NCBI GenBank assembly: GCA_017511925.1
Contig: JAFWHS010000016.1
Span: 1-64,000, forward strand
From: Candidatus Saccharimonadota bacterium
GTDB lineage: Bacteria; Patescibacteriota; Saccharimonadia; Saccharimonadales; Saccharimonadaceae
Length of the DNA: 64,000 nt
Direction of reading: 5' to 3'
In this document: positions 1 to 8,119 of the stretch, one piece after another
Layout: the number at the start of each line of letters is the position of its first letter
Position numbering within the stretch: position 1 is the first letter of the stretch
Made by a program: the position numbers and the translations under genes
The notes under the pieces: model-generated
What the model was told of the DNA's origin: nothing
Database searches by the model: none
The model's input: the letters and a program-made list of their open reading frames with translations, nothing else

Positions 1-77
1 GCTGCAAACACCCCTACTACTGGCATTGCGGCTAAGGCTACTGCGGAAGCACCAGCTGCAATTATAGATTTTTTCAT
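1..77 (-). CDS. N-terminus of a secreted protein (partial, runs off the window)
   Basis: Only the first 25 or so codons are inside the window. They read as a Sec signal peptide: Met-Lys-Lys, then an Ala/Val-rich hydrophobic stretch (IIAAGASAVALAAMPVVGV). The start is supported by AGGAG a few bases upstream (positions about 83-90), itself preceded by a small hairpin (TTCTGC-TTA-GCAGAA). The signal peptide resembles that of the DUF11 surface protein at 57199-58431, so a surface protein is likely. The mature part is not visible and no function can be given. Confidence 0.7.
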   Translation of the reverse strand, partial: MKKSIIAAGASAVALAAMPVVGVFA

Positions 78-182
78 ATTAATTTCTCCTTCTGCTAAGC
101 AGAATTATTTTATATTTGTGTTAAAGCATGACCCTTCAACATCTTCTATTTTACATAAGCTTAATCACATTGTCAAGCTTTT

Positions 183-1016
183 TTAACGATATTTATCAAA
201 CAATTCCATCAATCTTCCATCAAATCCATGTAGATATCTTTCTGTCGTCGCCAGGCTCTCGTGACCAATCATTTCCTTTATCTCTTCCACACTCGCTCCA
301 TTATACTGCAAATCCGTCGCAAAGGAGTGCCTAAGAGCGTGTGGATAAAAATCCGTAAAGCCCGCCTCAAAAAATGGCCGTCGCAGCCTCTTTCTTACTG
401 TTTCTACCGTCGGCGGCTCTCCATTCAAAGTATCTCCCCACAAATACCCCTCTATATTATATATATTAATATACTTATGTACCCACAAGAGAGTACTCTC
501 TCTTATATATACCTCACGCGGTTTTCTTCCCTTTCCAATAAATTTTATTCTCCGCCCATCAAAATCCGACACCCTCAAATTCACCAGCTCAGCAATTCTT
601 AACCCAGTTTCAAACATCAAAGTAATCATCAGCCCAGTTTTAAAATCCGCACAAGATACAGCCTGCTTTACCTCATCAGCTGTATAAAATTTTCGTCGGA
701 CTTCGCCCTCTTTCAATTTTCCTATTAAAGCCGTTTTTAGAGGTATCGCCCTACCCATACCTATAAAATATCGCACCATCGCAAGAATCACCGTATCATA
801 AGCATTCACAGATCTATAACTTACTCCACGTGAAACTTCATGAGCTACCCACGCATTAAATACTTCATTTGTCAGCTCACTCAAATCACTTAACCTAGTC
901 ACTTTCGCAAATCTCTCTAAAACATTCTTCTTCGTCCGCATTGTCGCCTCGGACATGCAACGTACTTTTTCGCAATATTCTAAATAATCCCCCAATTGGC
1001 GGTTAATTGTTTTCAT
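183..1016 (-). CDS. Tyrosine recombinase / integrase, XerC/XerD-like
   Basis: 277 residues. An N-terminal helical core-binding domain (about 1-95) is followed by the tyrosine-recombinase catalytic domain. All active-site residues can be placed: Arg140 in ETGLRIAEL, Lys162 in GKGRKPREV, His226 and Arg229 in HALRHSF, His252 in GHESLATTERYLH, and nucleophile Tyr261. Such enzymes cut and rejoin DNA through a 3'-phosphotyrosine. Its length and lack of extra domains fit a Xer-type recombinase for chromosome dimer resolution. The absence of phage genes or flanking direct repeats argues against a prophage integrase, but an element integrase cannot be excluded. An AGGAG ribosome site lies just upstream of the ATG. 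Confidence 0.9.
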   Translation of the reverse strand: MKTINRQLGDYLEYCEKVRCMSEATMRTKKNVLERFAKVTRLSDLSELTNEVFNAWVAHEVSRGVSYRSVNAYDTVILAMVRYFIGMGRAIPLKTALIGKLKEGEVRRKFYTADEVKQAVSCADFKTGLMITLMFETGLRIAELVNLRVSDFDGRRIKFIGKGRKPREVYIRESTLLWVHKYINIYNIEGYLWGDTLNGEPPTVETVRKRLRRPFFEAGFTDFYPHALRHSFATDLQYNGASVEEIKEMIGHESLATTERYLHGFDGRLMELFDKYR

Positions 1017-1055
1017 ATCACTCCTTATCTTTTAGATAATCTTACCGCCAGAACG

Positions 1056-1760
1056 TTAATATATCACCTTTTCGTCTGGACAATTTGAAAGTACCTGCGA
1101 AATCGCTTGCTTCTCCGCCTCTGTCACCCATAGACTATATTTATATTTCACAGACACTTGCCTTGCTACATACTGACACCGAAATTTTTTATTAGACGGC
1201 AGCCATGTCGCCGCATCACCATCCGATTTCTTCTCATTTGCACTTGCGTCTACCGCCAATAAGTTCAGCGGGTCAGTTGCAATACTATACCTTGTCTCCT
1301 TTTCCATGTATTGTGCACCTTTTTGCCAAGCATCAGACAGCGCCACCACATGGTCTATCTGCAAACCTTTAGAGATCTCTTCCCGCGTTGTAAATTTCAT
1401 ATGCTCACCAGTATATGACTCATCAAACTCCCCCGCTACCACATTACAACCATCCAGCACCGCACTTTCACCAAACTCCCGCTTTAAAATTCTCTGCCTC
1501 AAATTACATCCATCCACCGTAGGCCAACCACTATAAAACTCATCCCGCGAATAACCAGTTTTAGGCGCCCGCCCTTTCACCTCGAGCATTTCTAATACCT
1601 CAGTCGCCAATAAATTTTCACCCTCAACCGTCGCATCCGCACCGGTGTTTTCCACCTTGATAAAAATTTCTTCATAGCTTTCAGGATTCACTACCAACCA
1701 AATACCCACAAAAACTAGCGCCACCAGCACCGCCAATAGTCTTCTACTTTTCAACTTCAC
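1056..1760 (-). CDS. Secreted/anchored HNH nuclease of the DUF1524 (GmrSD C-terminal-like) family
   Basis: 234 residues with a GTG start. Residues about 8-24 form a membrane anchor or signal peptide. The nuclease core is LQIDHVVALSDAW (Asp136-His137), followed by DPLNLL with Asn166 and NEKKSDGDAATW, the His-Asn-Lys pattern of DUF1524 HNH nucleases. The domain faces outside, so a role in degrading extracellular DNA for nucleotide scavenging is likely (inference). The start lies 1 nt beyond the stop of the NUDIX-metallopeptidase gene, so the two are probably one transcript with coupled translation. Two or more cysteine pairs could form disulfides outside the cell. Confidence 0.82.
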   Translation of the reverse strand: MKLKSRRLLAVLVALVFVGIWLVVNPESYEEIFIKVENTGADATVEGENLLATEVLEMLEVKGRAPKTGYSRDEFYSGWPTVDGCNLRQRILKREFGESAVLDGCNVVAGEFDESYTGEHMKFTTREEISKGLQIDHVVALSDAWQKGAQYMEKETRYSIATDPLNLLAVDASANEKKSDGDAATWLPSNKKFRCQYVARQVSVKYKYSLWVTEAEKQAISQVLSNCPDEKVIY

Positions 1761-1761
1761 G

Positions 1762-3147
1762 CTATTCTATACTCTCTATTTTTTGATTAGAATTTATAAT
1801 TTGATTTAATTTGTTGCTTTTTATTACATTATTATTATATTCATCCACTTTTGCATTATACCGATCTATCAAATCACTTATCTCATTATAAAGCACCATC
1901 AAACTTTCTCTTTCCATCATCAGCTGATTTCTCTGCATATAAAATTCCCATGAGCTCTCAAAACACCCCGCAGTATCGGCACAATTATTGAACTCATTAA
2001 TTCTCGCCGTAAGATCCGCTGTTCTATTTTCATAATCAATTGTTTTTTCATCCATCACGGTTTTTATTACATCCATTTCTTTTGTAAGATTATCTAATTT
2101 TGTTTCCACTTCCCGAAACACACCTATATATTGATCATAAAAATCCACCACCGCATCCTGATCTTTAAATACCCTCGCATAATGTTCCTCCAGCTCATCG
2201 GGTAATTTTTTTATTTCCGTACCAGCGCGCACATAAATTTCTTCTAATCTTTCACTTTCCAAATAAATTTCCAGATCACTTTTCAAAATATCCACATTAT
2301 CATCATAAACTTTTTCTAACACCGGTTTTAAGTTTATTTTTTCATCCTGACTCAATCTAGCATAGATCGCATGCAGCAATTCATGTGCCGTAGTCAATTC
2401 CCTTATCCCGTCTAAACTTTTTTCCGTAATATCATAAACATAAATATTCTGATTAACATAACAGCCCAGTACCGCCGCGTCATCATTTATAGCATAACAA
2501 TTCCTATTGAATTCGTCTTGCTTATTTAATTCCGGCTGTGAAGCATTAAAAATAAACTCGCCCAGATCGGTTAGCTGCAAACTTTTTTTGATATTCGCCA
2601 TTTCTTCTGATGGCTGATAACTTAACCCCCGCACAAAATCATATACCACAACCCGATTTAAAATCACAGCCACAGCAATAGCCGCGACTAGAGCTAGCAG
2701 CACGACACCAAAAACATTTCGCCCAGTCTTATTTTTATTTCGCCGAATTATATTTTTCTTCAAAATTTCCTGCCAAGCTTTCTCGAAATGACTAGATATT
2801 TTTCCTTCAACTTTTTTTATCGGTACCCACTCTGCCTTTTCCACTTCTTCCTCTTGCAAGACGATTTTCTTGCTAAGTGGCTTAGCCAAAAACAAGTAAA
2901 CGTATTTCAAAACAGTATTATCGTGTATCAAATATTCTGCAACTACTGGCTCGTCGTCTATTATTTTTACATCAAGACCGGTTTCTTCCTTAGTTTCCCT
3001 AAGAGCAGTCTCCACGTTCGTCTCACCACCCTCTTGATGCCCTTTCGGAAACCCCCAATACATTGTACCGTCATTGTCTCGAGCCCCAATCAACAAAACC
3101 TTACCGTTCTTTACAATAACGCATCCACAGCTTTTATCTTGCTTCAT
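1762..3147 (-). CDS. NUDIX hydrolase fused to a membrane-anchored metallopeptidase-like domain
   Basis: 461 residues in one uninterrupted frame. Residues 1-130 form a NUDIX domain with a complete Nudix box: Gly36, Glu42, then REtkEETGL at 50-58. It should hydrolyse a nucleoside diphosphate linked to X in the cytoplasm. A hydrophobic segment at about 143-163 crosses the membrane. The outer part contains TTAHELLHAIYARLS near residue 250, a zinc-binding HExxH-like motif with the second histidine kept, a later acidic helix (ESERLEEIYVRAG) and then long coiled coil to the C-terminus. The two activities would be on opposite sides of the membrane. A -10 hexamer TATAAT ends 7 nt before the ATG, so the mRNA is probably leaderless. 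A sequencing frameshift joining two genes is possible but nothing in the sequence suggests it. Confidence 0.8.
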   Translation of the reverse strand: MKQDKSCGCVIVKNGKVLLIGARDNDGTMYWGFPKGHQEGGETNVETALRETKEETGLDVKIIDDEPVVAEYLIHDNTVLKYVYLFLAKPLSKKIVLQEEEVEKAEWVPIKKVEGKISSHFEKAWQEILKKNIIRRNKNKTGRNVFGVVLLALVAAIAVAVILNRVVVYDFVRGLSYQPSEEMANIKKSLQLTDLGEFIFNASQPELNKQDEFNRNCYAINDDAAVLGCYVNQNIYVYDITEKSLDGIRELTTAHELLHAIYARLSQDEKINLKPVLEKVYDDNVDILKSDLEIYLESERLEEIYVRAGTEIKKLPDELEEHYARVFKDQDAVVDFYDQYIGVFREVETKLDNLTKEMDVIKTVMDEKTIDYENRTADLTARINEFNNCADTAGCFESSWEFYMQRNQLMMERESLMVLYNEISDLIDRYNAKVDEYNNNVIKSNKLNQIINSNQKIESIE

Positions 3148-3154
3148 ACTCTAC

Positions 3155-3179
3155 ATTATACACTAAATATGTTATAATA
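3155..3179. promoter_or_regulatory. Divergent promoter pair: NUDIX fusion (-) and ychF (+)
   Basis: On the minus strand TATAAT (3160-3155) lies 7 nt from the NUDIX-fusion ATG. On the plus strand an extended -10, TGTTATAAT at 3171-3179, lies about 32 nt before the ychF ATG. The two -10 boxes are 11 nt apart and point away from each other. Confidence 0.6.
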
Positions 3180-3211
3180 ATACCTACAATAACATATATC
3201 ACAGGTTGGTT

Positions 3212-4201
3212 ATGAATTTAAAGATAGGTATCGTCGGCCTACCAAACGTAGGCAAATCGACATTATTTAACGCACTTACCAACGCTGGCGCACTCGCCGC
3301 CAACTACCCTTTTGCTACTATTGAACCAAACGTCGGTATCGTACCGGTACCAGACGAAAGATTAGACGTACTCGCCAAAATGTACGAAACCGACAAAGTC
3401 GTCCCCGCCACTGTTGAATTTGTCGATATCGCCGGTCTAGTTCAAGGCGCTTCAAAAGGCGAAGGTCTCGGCAACAAGTTCCTTGCCCACATTCGTGAAT
3501 GCCAAGCCATCTGCCATGTCGTCCGCGCTTTCAAGAATAACGACATCGTCCGTGCTGACAATAAAATTGAAGAAGACATCCTAGCCCAAGCCAAAGACGA
3601 CATCGATATCATCAACTTAGAGCTACAGCTCGCAGATGACGAAACCAAAGCAAAAGTCGAGGCAAAAAGAAAAAAAGATCCAGCAGACGAAAACATTCCA
3701 TATCTCACAGATAAACCAGTCATTTATATGTTCAATGTAGACGAAACTGGCCTTACCGACACAGACTTACAAAACAAACTAAAAGATCTGGTAAAACCAG
3801 CCGAAGCTATCTTTGTGAATGCCAAACTTGAAGAAGAAATGTCTGGCATGGACAGAAATGAACGCAAAGAATTCTTAAAGTCTTACGGCGTAGAACACGA
3901 TGCCCTAGAAGAGCTCATCAAAGCCGCCTACAAAACCCTCGGCCTCCAATCATTCCTCACCGCCGGCAAAAAAGAATGCCGCGCTTGGACCATCAAACAA
4001 GGCGCCACCGCACCACAAGCTGCCGGCACTATTCATACTGATTTTGAACGCGGCTTTATTGCAGCATCAATTTGCAACTACGACGATCTTAAAGAATACG
4101 GTTCCGAACAAGCAGTTAAAGCTGCTGGCAAACTCCGCACGGAAGGAAAAACTTACATCATGCAAGATGGCGACGTCGTAGAATTTAAATTCAACGTCTA
4201 A
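3212..4201 (+). CDS. ychF: Ribosome-binding ATPase YchF (Obg-like)
   Basis: 329 residues. Conserved GTPase-fold motifs are visible: P-loop GLPNVGKST near residue 10, DIAGLVQGASKGEGLG (G3 and following loop), and FNVDE in place of NKxD, the change that makes YchF prefer ATP. The C-terminal TGS domain is present (ECRAWTIKQGATAPQAAG to the end). It is about 30 residues shorter than the E. coli protein, mainly in the helical insert. YchF binds ribosomes and responds to stress. The ATG at 3212 is preferred over an in-frame TTG at 3206 because the TTG lies too close to the only purine-rich stretch (CAGG). The 3' end overlaps the convergent rnhB-yraN gene by 4 bp. Confidence 0.95.
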   Translation: MNLKIGIVGLPNVGKSTLFNALTNAGALAANYPFATIEPNVGIVPVPDERLDVLAKMYETDKVVPATVEFVDIAGLVQGASKGEGLGNKFLAHIRECQAICHVVRAFKNNDIVRADNKIEEDILAQAKDDIDIINLELQLADDETKAKVEAKRKKDPADENIPYLTDKPVIYMFNVDETGLTDTDLQNKLKDLVKPAEAIFVNAKLEEEMSGMDRNERKEFLKSYGVEHDALEELIKAAYKTLGLQSFLTAGKKECRAWTIKQGATAPQAAGTIHTDFERGFIAASICNYDDLKEYGSEQAVKAAGKLRTEGKTYIMQDGDVVEFKFNV

Positions 4202-5154
4202 AAAACTTCAAACCAATCCCGCACTTCGAATTCAGCACCAGTTACATCCGCTACCGCCAAAATCGGGTCAAAATTTATATAATCTTTCTTATATTTCAAA
4301 AAACTTTCCGCTGCAAATTTCATTTGTTTTAATTTGTGATTATCTATCGCCGCCAATCCACCGCCAGCAAAATCATTTTTTCTATACTTCACTTCCGTAA
4401 AATATATTTTATTACCAAAAATAGAAACTATATCAATTTCACACAACTTTGTTTTAAAATTCCTCGCCACAATCTTATGGCCCATGCTTACTAAATATTC
4501 CGCTACTTTTTCTTCCGCTTTCAAACCAACTTTAGTCGTATCCTTTCGTACAACCTCATTTCTACAAAAACCCACCAAACTTTTGCAAGGCTCAAAAGAC
4601 AATCTATGTTCTTCGCACACGCCATATTTATTAATCGCCGCAATATGTGCCGCCGTCCCGTACCCCACATGTTTATCAAAGCCATATTCCGAAAATTTTT
4701 CCGCAATATTTATCATATAATTATCTCGCGCTACTTTCGCTACAATTGACGCTGCCGAAACTTCTTTTATTAAATCATCCGCTTTTACTAAAGTTGAAAC
4801 ATAATTTTCTAATTTTGTTCCGGCCAGGAAGTTAATCTTCCCATCAATCACAATCTGTGAAAAAGCCACACGCCGGCCCCGTACTTCTTCCACCGCCCTT
4901 CGTGTCGCTAACCTTAAAGCCTCAGAAATTCCAACTTCATCTATTTCATGAGCCGCAACCCAGCCAAGCCCCACCGCTGAAGCCTCCTGCAAAATGATCC
5001 CATTTAAATTCTGGCGTTTTTTCGCCGTCAACTTTTTTGAATCTTTTAATTCATCCACCCACTCCAGTTTATCCACCGGCAAAATTACCGCACCAACAAC
5101 AAGCGGACCCGCTAAGGGTCCGCGTCCAACTTCATCTATTCCGAGAATCGCCAT
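4198..5154 (-). CDS. rnhB: RNase HII fused to an UPF0102/YraN endonuclease-like domain
   Basis: 318 residues in a single frame. Residues 1-200 are RNase HII: GIDEVGRGPLAGPLV at the N-terminus (first catalytic Asp-Glu), IVIDGK, and SAASIVAKVARD, which together give the DEDD set for removing RNA from RNA-DNA hybrids. Residues about 205-318 are a YraN/UPF0102 domain with the restriction-endonuclease-like pattern CEIDIVSIFG...YFTEVKYR. In many bacteria rnhB and yraN are separate neighbours; here they are one polypeptide. The ATG overlaps the rplS stop codon (TAATG), so translation is coupled to L19. Confidence 0.93.
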   Translation of the reverse strand: MAILGIDEVGRGPLAGPLVVGAVILPVDKLEWVDELKDSKKLTAKKRQNLNGIILQEASAVGLGWVAAHEIDEVGISEALRLATRRAVEEVRGRRVAFSQIVIDGKINFLAGTKLENYVSTLVKADDLIKEVSAASIVAKVARDNYMINIAEKFSEYGFDKHVGYGTAAHIAAINKYGVCEEHRLSFEPCKSLVGFCRNEVVRKDTTKVGLKAEEKVAEYLVSMGHKIVARNFKTKLCEIDIVSIFGNKIYFTEVKYRKNDFAGGGLAAIDNHKLKQMKFAAESFLKYKKDYINFDPILAVADVTGAEFEVRDWFEVF

Positions 5155-5606
5155 TAGGCTTCAGTCTTCTCTTCTACTGGCTCTTTAGCTTCTTCTACTG
5201 GAGCCTCTTCGGCCACTTCCTCAACTACAGTCACATCATTCACTGCTACGCGGTCAAAATCCTTACCAGCAAGTCTTGCAGACTTACCAGAACGATTGCG
5301 AAGATATGAAAGATTGTTGCGGCGAACCTTAGCGCGCTTGGTAATTTCAATCTTTTCTACAAGTGGCGAATGAATTAGGTAAGATTTCTCTACACCTACA
5401 CCAGAAGTAACCTTGCGCACTACTATACGTGCAGTGTGAGACTCTTTGCGATCCACACGAATCACTACACCTTCGAACACCTGTAAACGGAACTTCTCAC
5501 CTTCCTTAATTTTCTGAGTGACTTTCACAGTATCACCAGAGCGCACATCTACTACGGCCTTCTTTTTCTGTGCGTCACCAATTTGTTTTAGAATCGAAAA
5601 ACTCAT
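5154..5606 (-). CDS. rplS: Ribosomal protein bL19 with an acidic C-terminal tail
   Basis: 150 residues. The first 115 or so match L19 (FRLQVFEGVVIRVDRKES, SGVGVEKSYLIHSP, RAKVRRNNLSYLR). After that comes a glutamate/alanine/proline-rich tail of about 35 residues ending VEEKTEA. Tails of this type are common on ribosomal proteins of small-genome lineages; its role is unknown. L19 sits at the 30S-50S interface. The start has an AAAGGT Shine-Dalgarno. It is followed directly by rnhB-yraN. Confidence 0.96.
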   Translation of the reverse strand: MSFSILKQIGDAQKKKAVVDVRSGDTVKVTQKIKEGEKFRLQVFEGVVIRVDRKESHTARIVVRKVTSGVGVEKSYLIHSPLVEKIEITKRAKVRRNNLSYLRNRSGKSARLAGKDFDRVAVNDVTVVEEVAEEAPVEEAKEPVEEKTEA

Positions 5607-5655
5607 ATTTTACCTTTATTATTAGACAATTACCTATTATTTTAACACACTTGCT

Positions 5656-6231
5656 TTATCTTTTCAAGGCCAATTTTATTCTTTCCTCTACCGCCAAGCT
5701 CTTATCTACATTCTCCAATGCCGCCATTGCCTCTTTCAATGGAAAACCAAGCGCGATTAAAGCATCTAGAGCCTCATCAGACTCTCGCTCACCACTAGTA
5801 AATTTAGCTTCCGTTGCCCCATATTTAGATGGCGCGCCCACTTTATCAGCCAAATCCACAATCACCCTTTCTGCCGTCTTTTTACCTACACCACTAGCCT
5901 TTGACACAAATGCCGCATCTGCATTTGCAATTGCATTTCGTACCGATTCGGCATCTGCGAGCGACAATATTGCAATTGCCGCCTTTGGTCCCACCCCCTG
6001 CACTGATATCAACATCTCGAAGATCTTCTTTGCCACCAAACTAGAAAAGCCATAAAGCTCCTCAGAATTTTCTCGTACTGCATGATATGTAAAATATTTT
6101 CTTTCCTCATTTAGTAAAGTCGCTTCAAAATCCGGCGTCGGCACCATTACCTCATAGCCCACGCCATTTACATCCACAATCACAAAGTTGCCAAACTTTT
6201 CAGTTACCACACCTCTAATATGCGCTATCAT
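5656..6231 (-). CDS. ruvA: Holliday junction DNA helicase subunit RuvA
   Basis: 191 residues. The N-terminal OB fold starts MIAHIRGVVTEKFGNFVIVDVNGVGYEV. The central helix-hairpin-helix part contains LISVQGVGPKAAIAIL and ASGVGKKTAERVIVDL. A short C-terminal domain (about 145-191, DEALDALIALGFPLKEAMAAL) would contact RuvB. RuvA tetramers hold the four-way junction for RuvB branch migration. The gene overlaps ruvC by 17 bp and is last in radA-ruvC-ruvA. No ruvB is in the window. Confidence 0.95.
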   Translation of the reverse strand: MIAHIRGVVTEKFGNFVIVDVNGVGYEVMVPTPDFEATLLNEERKYFTYHAVRENSEELYGFSSLVAKKIFEMLISVQGVGPKAAIAILSLADAESVRNAIANADAAFVSKASGVGKKTAERVIVDLADKVGAPSKYGATEAKFTSGERESDEALDALIALGFPLKEAMAALENVDKSLAVEERIKLALKR

Positions 6232-6751
6232 TCTTCCTCCTAGTGTTAGAAAACTTATCTACCGCTATTATATCATCTTCGCGATACAAGAATCCACAAG
6301 TAATTGCCGCAGCCAAAGCGTCTGCCGCATCATCCGGCCTCGGCTTTTTCTCAAGCCCCAAATGCACCCGCACCATTTCCTGCATCTGAGCCTTAGTCGC
6401 CGAACCATATCCCGTCAAAGACTTTTTAATTTCATTTGGCGTATATTCTCTTACCTTCGCGCCACTTTGCTCCGCCACCAATAATATCACCCCCCTCGCC
6501 TCAGCCACTGCAATCCCAGTCGTAATATTTTTCGAAAAAAACAATTTTTCTACCGCTACCACATCTGGCTTTGTTTCCTCAAAAACTGTTTTTAGTGATT
6601 CGTATAATTCTTTCAACCGCTCCGGCATCGGCGCATCTACTTTGGTAGTTACTGCACCATAATCCAAAGCTTTAGCATTAGCTCGCGTAGACGTTTCAAT
6701 CAAACCGAATCCACAAATTCCAATCCCGGGATCAATTCCTAAAATTTTCAT
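6215..6751 (-). CDS. ruvC: Holliday junction resolvase RuvC
   Basis: 178 residues of the RNase H-like fold. Acidic catalytic positions are in the expected places: Asp7 of LGIDPG, Glu in VAVEKLFF, and the C-terminal pair in RPDDAADALAAAI. It cuts Holliday junctions at symmetric sites. The start overlaps the radA stop by 4 bp (ATGA) and its end overlaps ruvA, a tight operon that puts junction processing beside RadA. Confidence 0.95.
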   Translation of the reverse strand: MKILGIDPGIGICGFGLIETSTRANAKALDYGAVTTKVDAPMPERLKELYESLKTVFEETKPDVVAVEKLFFSKNITTGIAVAEARGVILLVAEQSGAKVREYTPNEIKKSLTGYGSATKAQMQEMVRVHLGLEKKPRPDDAADALAAAITCGFLYREDDIIAVDKFSNTRRKNDSAY

Positions 6752-8100
6752 TTCACATACCTTATTAATGTTTCTCTAAGATCTTTTACTGGCACCACAA
6801 ACTTATCCCGCACAGTAGCCGGTGCTATAGCATGACGAAAGCCCAACTTCTTTGCTTCCGCAATCCTTTGATCCGCCCGAAATGCCGAACGTATTTCACC
6901 ACCAAGCCCCACTTCACCAAATACCACATATTCTTCGCCCAACTTTCGTCCTGCCACCACAGAAGCTATAGCCATACAAACTGCAAGGTCCGCTGCCGCA
7001 TCATTTATTTTCATACCGCCAACTACATTGATAAATATATCTTTATCAGATAGTTTCAATTTCGTCCGCCGCTCCAAAACCGCAATTAACAAATTTAACC
7101 GATTAATATCAAAACCACTTGCTGTTCGTTTTGGATAGCCAAAATTGGTTTTCGTAGCCAAAGCCTGTATTTCCACCAGTATTGGTCTGTTCCCTTCCAG
7201 TGTTGCCAAAATCACCGAACCATCCGTATTTGTCCGTTCTGCGAGAAGCGCCGCCGATGGATTTTGCACCTCCTTTAACCCATCCTGTGTCATCTCAAAA
7301 ATCGCCACTTCATTAGTAGAACCAAACCTATTTTTTACCGCCCTTACTGTTTTAAACCCGCCATAACGATCCCCTTCAAAATTCAGCACCACATCCACCA
7401 AATGCTCAAGAACTTTTGGCCCTGCAAGCGTACCGTCTTTGGTTACATGCCCCACTATCACCACGGCCGTATCAGTCGCCTTAGCCGCTCTAATAATCAA
7501 ATTTCCAGAATTCGTTACTTGCGACACAGTACCCGGCGCTGAAGATATTTCGTCCATCGCCAAAGTCTGAATGGAATCCACTATCACCAAATCAAATTCG
7601 CCGCTTTCTATTGTTTTTGCAATGTCATTGCTAGAAGTAGACGCAGCGAAGTTTAGTTTATCTGAATCCGCACCCAACCTTTCTGCTCTCAATTTTACCT
7701 GCCCGGCAGACTCCTCACCAGAAACATACAACACATTGTGTGTTTTTGCTACTTCGGCACATATTTGCATTAGTAGTGTAGACTTACCGATACCCGGCTG
7801 CCCAGCAAGCAGAGATACGCTCCCCATCAAAATCCCGCCACCAAGTACGATATTTAAGTCTGGAAACTCCGTAACGAGCCTTGCCTTTGCATCAGACGGC
7901 ACTATCGTTTTTATTTTTACAAAATCTAATTTTTTACCAGAAAGCTTGCCTTTTTCTATCGCGGTTTTTTTATTACCTTCAGTCTCTACTACCTGCTCTA
8001 CTAAAGAATTCCACGCCTGACAATTAGCGCATTGCCCTACCCACTTAGCATACACCGCGCCACATTGCTGACAAACAAACTGATTCCTCGCTTTTACCAT
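6748..8100 (-). CDS. radA: DNA repair protein RadA
   Basis: 450 residues. Domains in order are an N-terminal four-cysteine zinc finger (CQQCG, CANCQ), a RecA-like ATPase with Walker A GQPGIGKST near residue 95, the RadA-specific KNRFGSTNE motif near 256, and a Lon-protease-like C-terminal domain that lacks the Ser-Lys dyad. RadA drives branch migration of recombination intermediates. It heads the operon with ruvC and ruvA. The promoter is leaderless: TGCTATAAT, 6 nt, ATG. Confidence 0.96.
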   Translation of the reverse strand: MVKARNQFVCQQCGAVYAKWVGQCANCQAWNSLVEQVVETEGNKKTAIEKGKLSGKKLDFVKIKTIVPSDAKARLVTEFPDLNIVLGGGILMGSVSLLAGQPGIGKSTLLMQICAEVAKTHNVLYVSGEESAGQVKLRAERLGADSDKLNFAASTSSNDIAKTIESGEFDLVIVDSIQTLAMDEISSAPGTVSQVTNSGNLIIRAAKATDTAVVIVGHVTKDGTLAGPKVLEHLVDVVLNFEGDRYGGFKTVRAVKNRFGSTNEVAIFEMTQDGLKEVQNPSAALLAERTNTDGSVILATLEGNRPILVEIQALATKTNFGYPKRTASGFDINRLNLLIAVLERRTKLKLSDKDIFINVVGGMKINDAAADLAVCMAIASVVAGRKLGEEYVVFGEVGLGGEIRSAFRADQRIAEAKKLGFRHAIAPATVRDKFVVPVKDLRETLIRYVK

Positions 8101-8106
8101 ACTATC

Positions 8107-8112
8107 ATTATA
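8107..8112 (-). promoter_or_regulatory. Leaderless -10 of radA-ruvC-ruvA
   Basis: TATAAT (with upstream TG, extended -10) is followed by exactly 6 nt and then the radA ATG, so transcription should start at or within a base of the start codon. It lies between radA and the stop of the giant surface-protein gene at 8120. Confidence 0.65.
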
Positions 8113-8119
8113 GCACGCT

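Noticed and set aside
183-1016. Prophage or integrative element bounded by the integrase
   Set aside because: No phage or transfer genes, no tRNA beside it and no flanking direct repeats seen.
3206-3211. Upstream TTG start for ychF
   Set aside because: It adds two codons and lies on the only purine-rich site; ATG at 3212 gives the family N-terminus.
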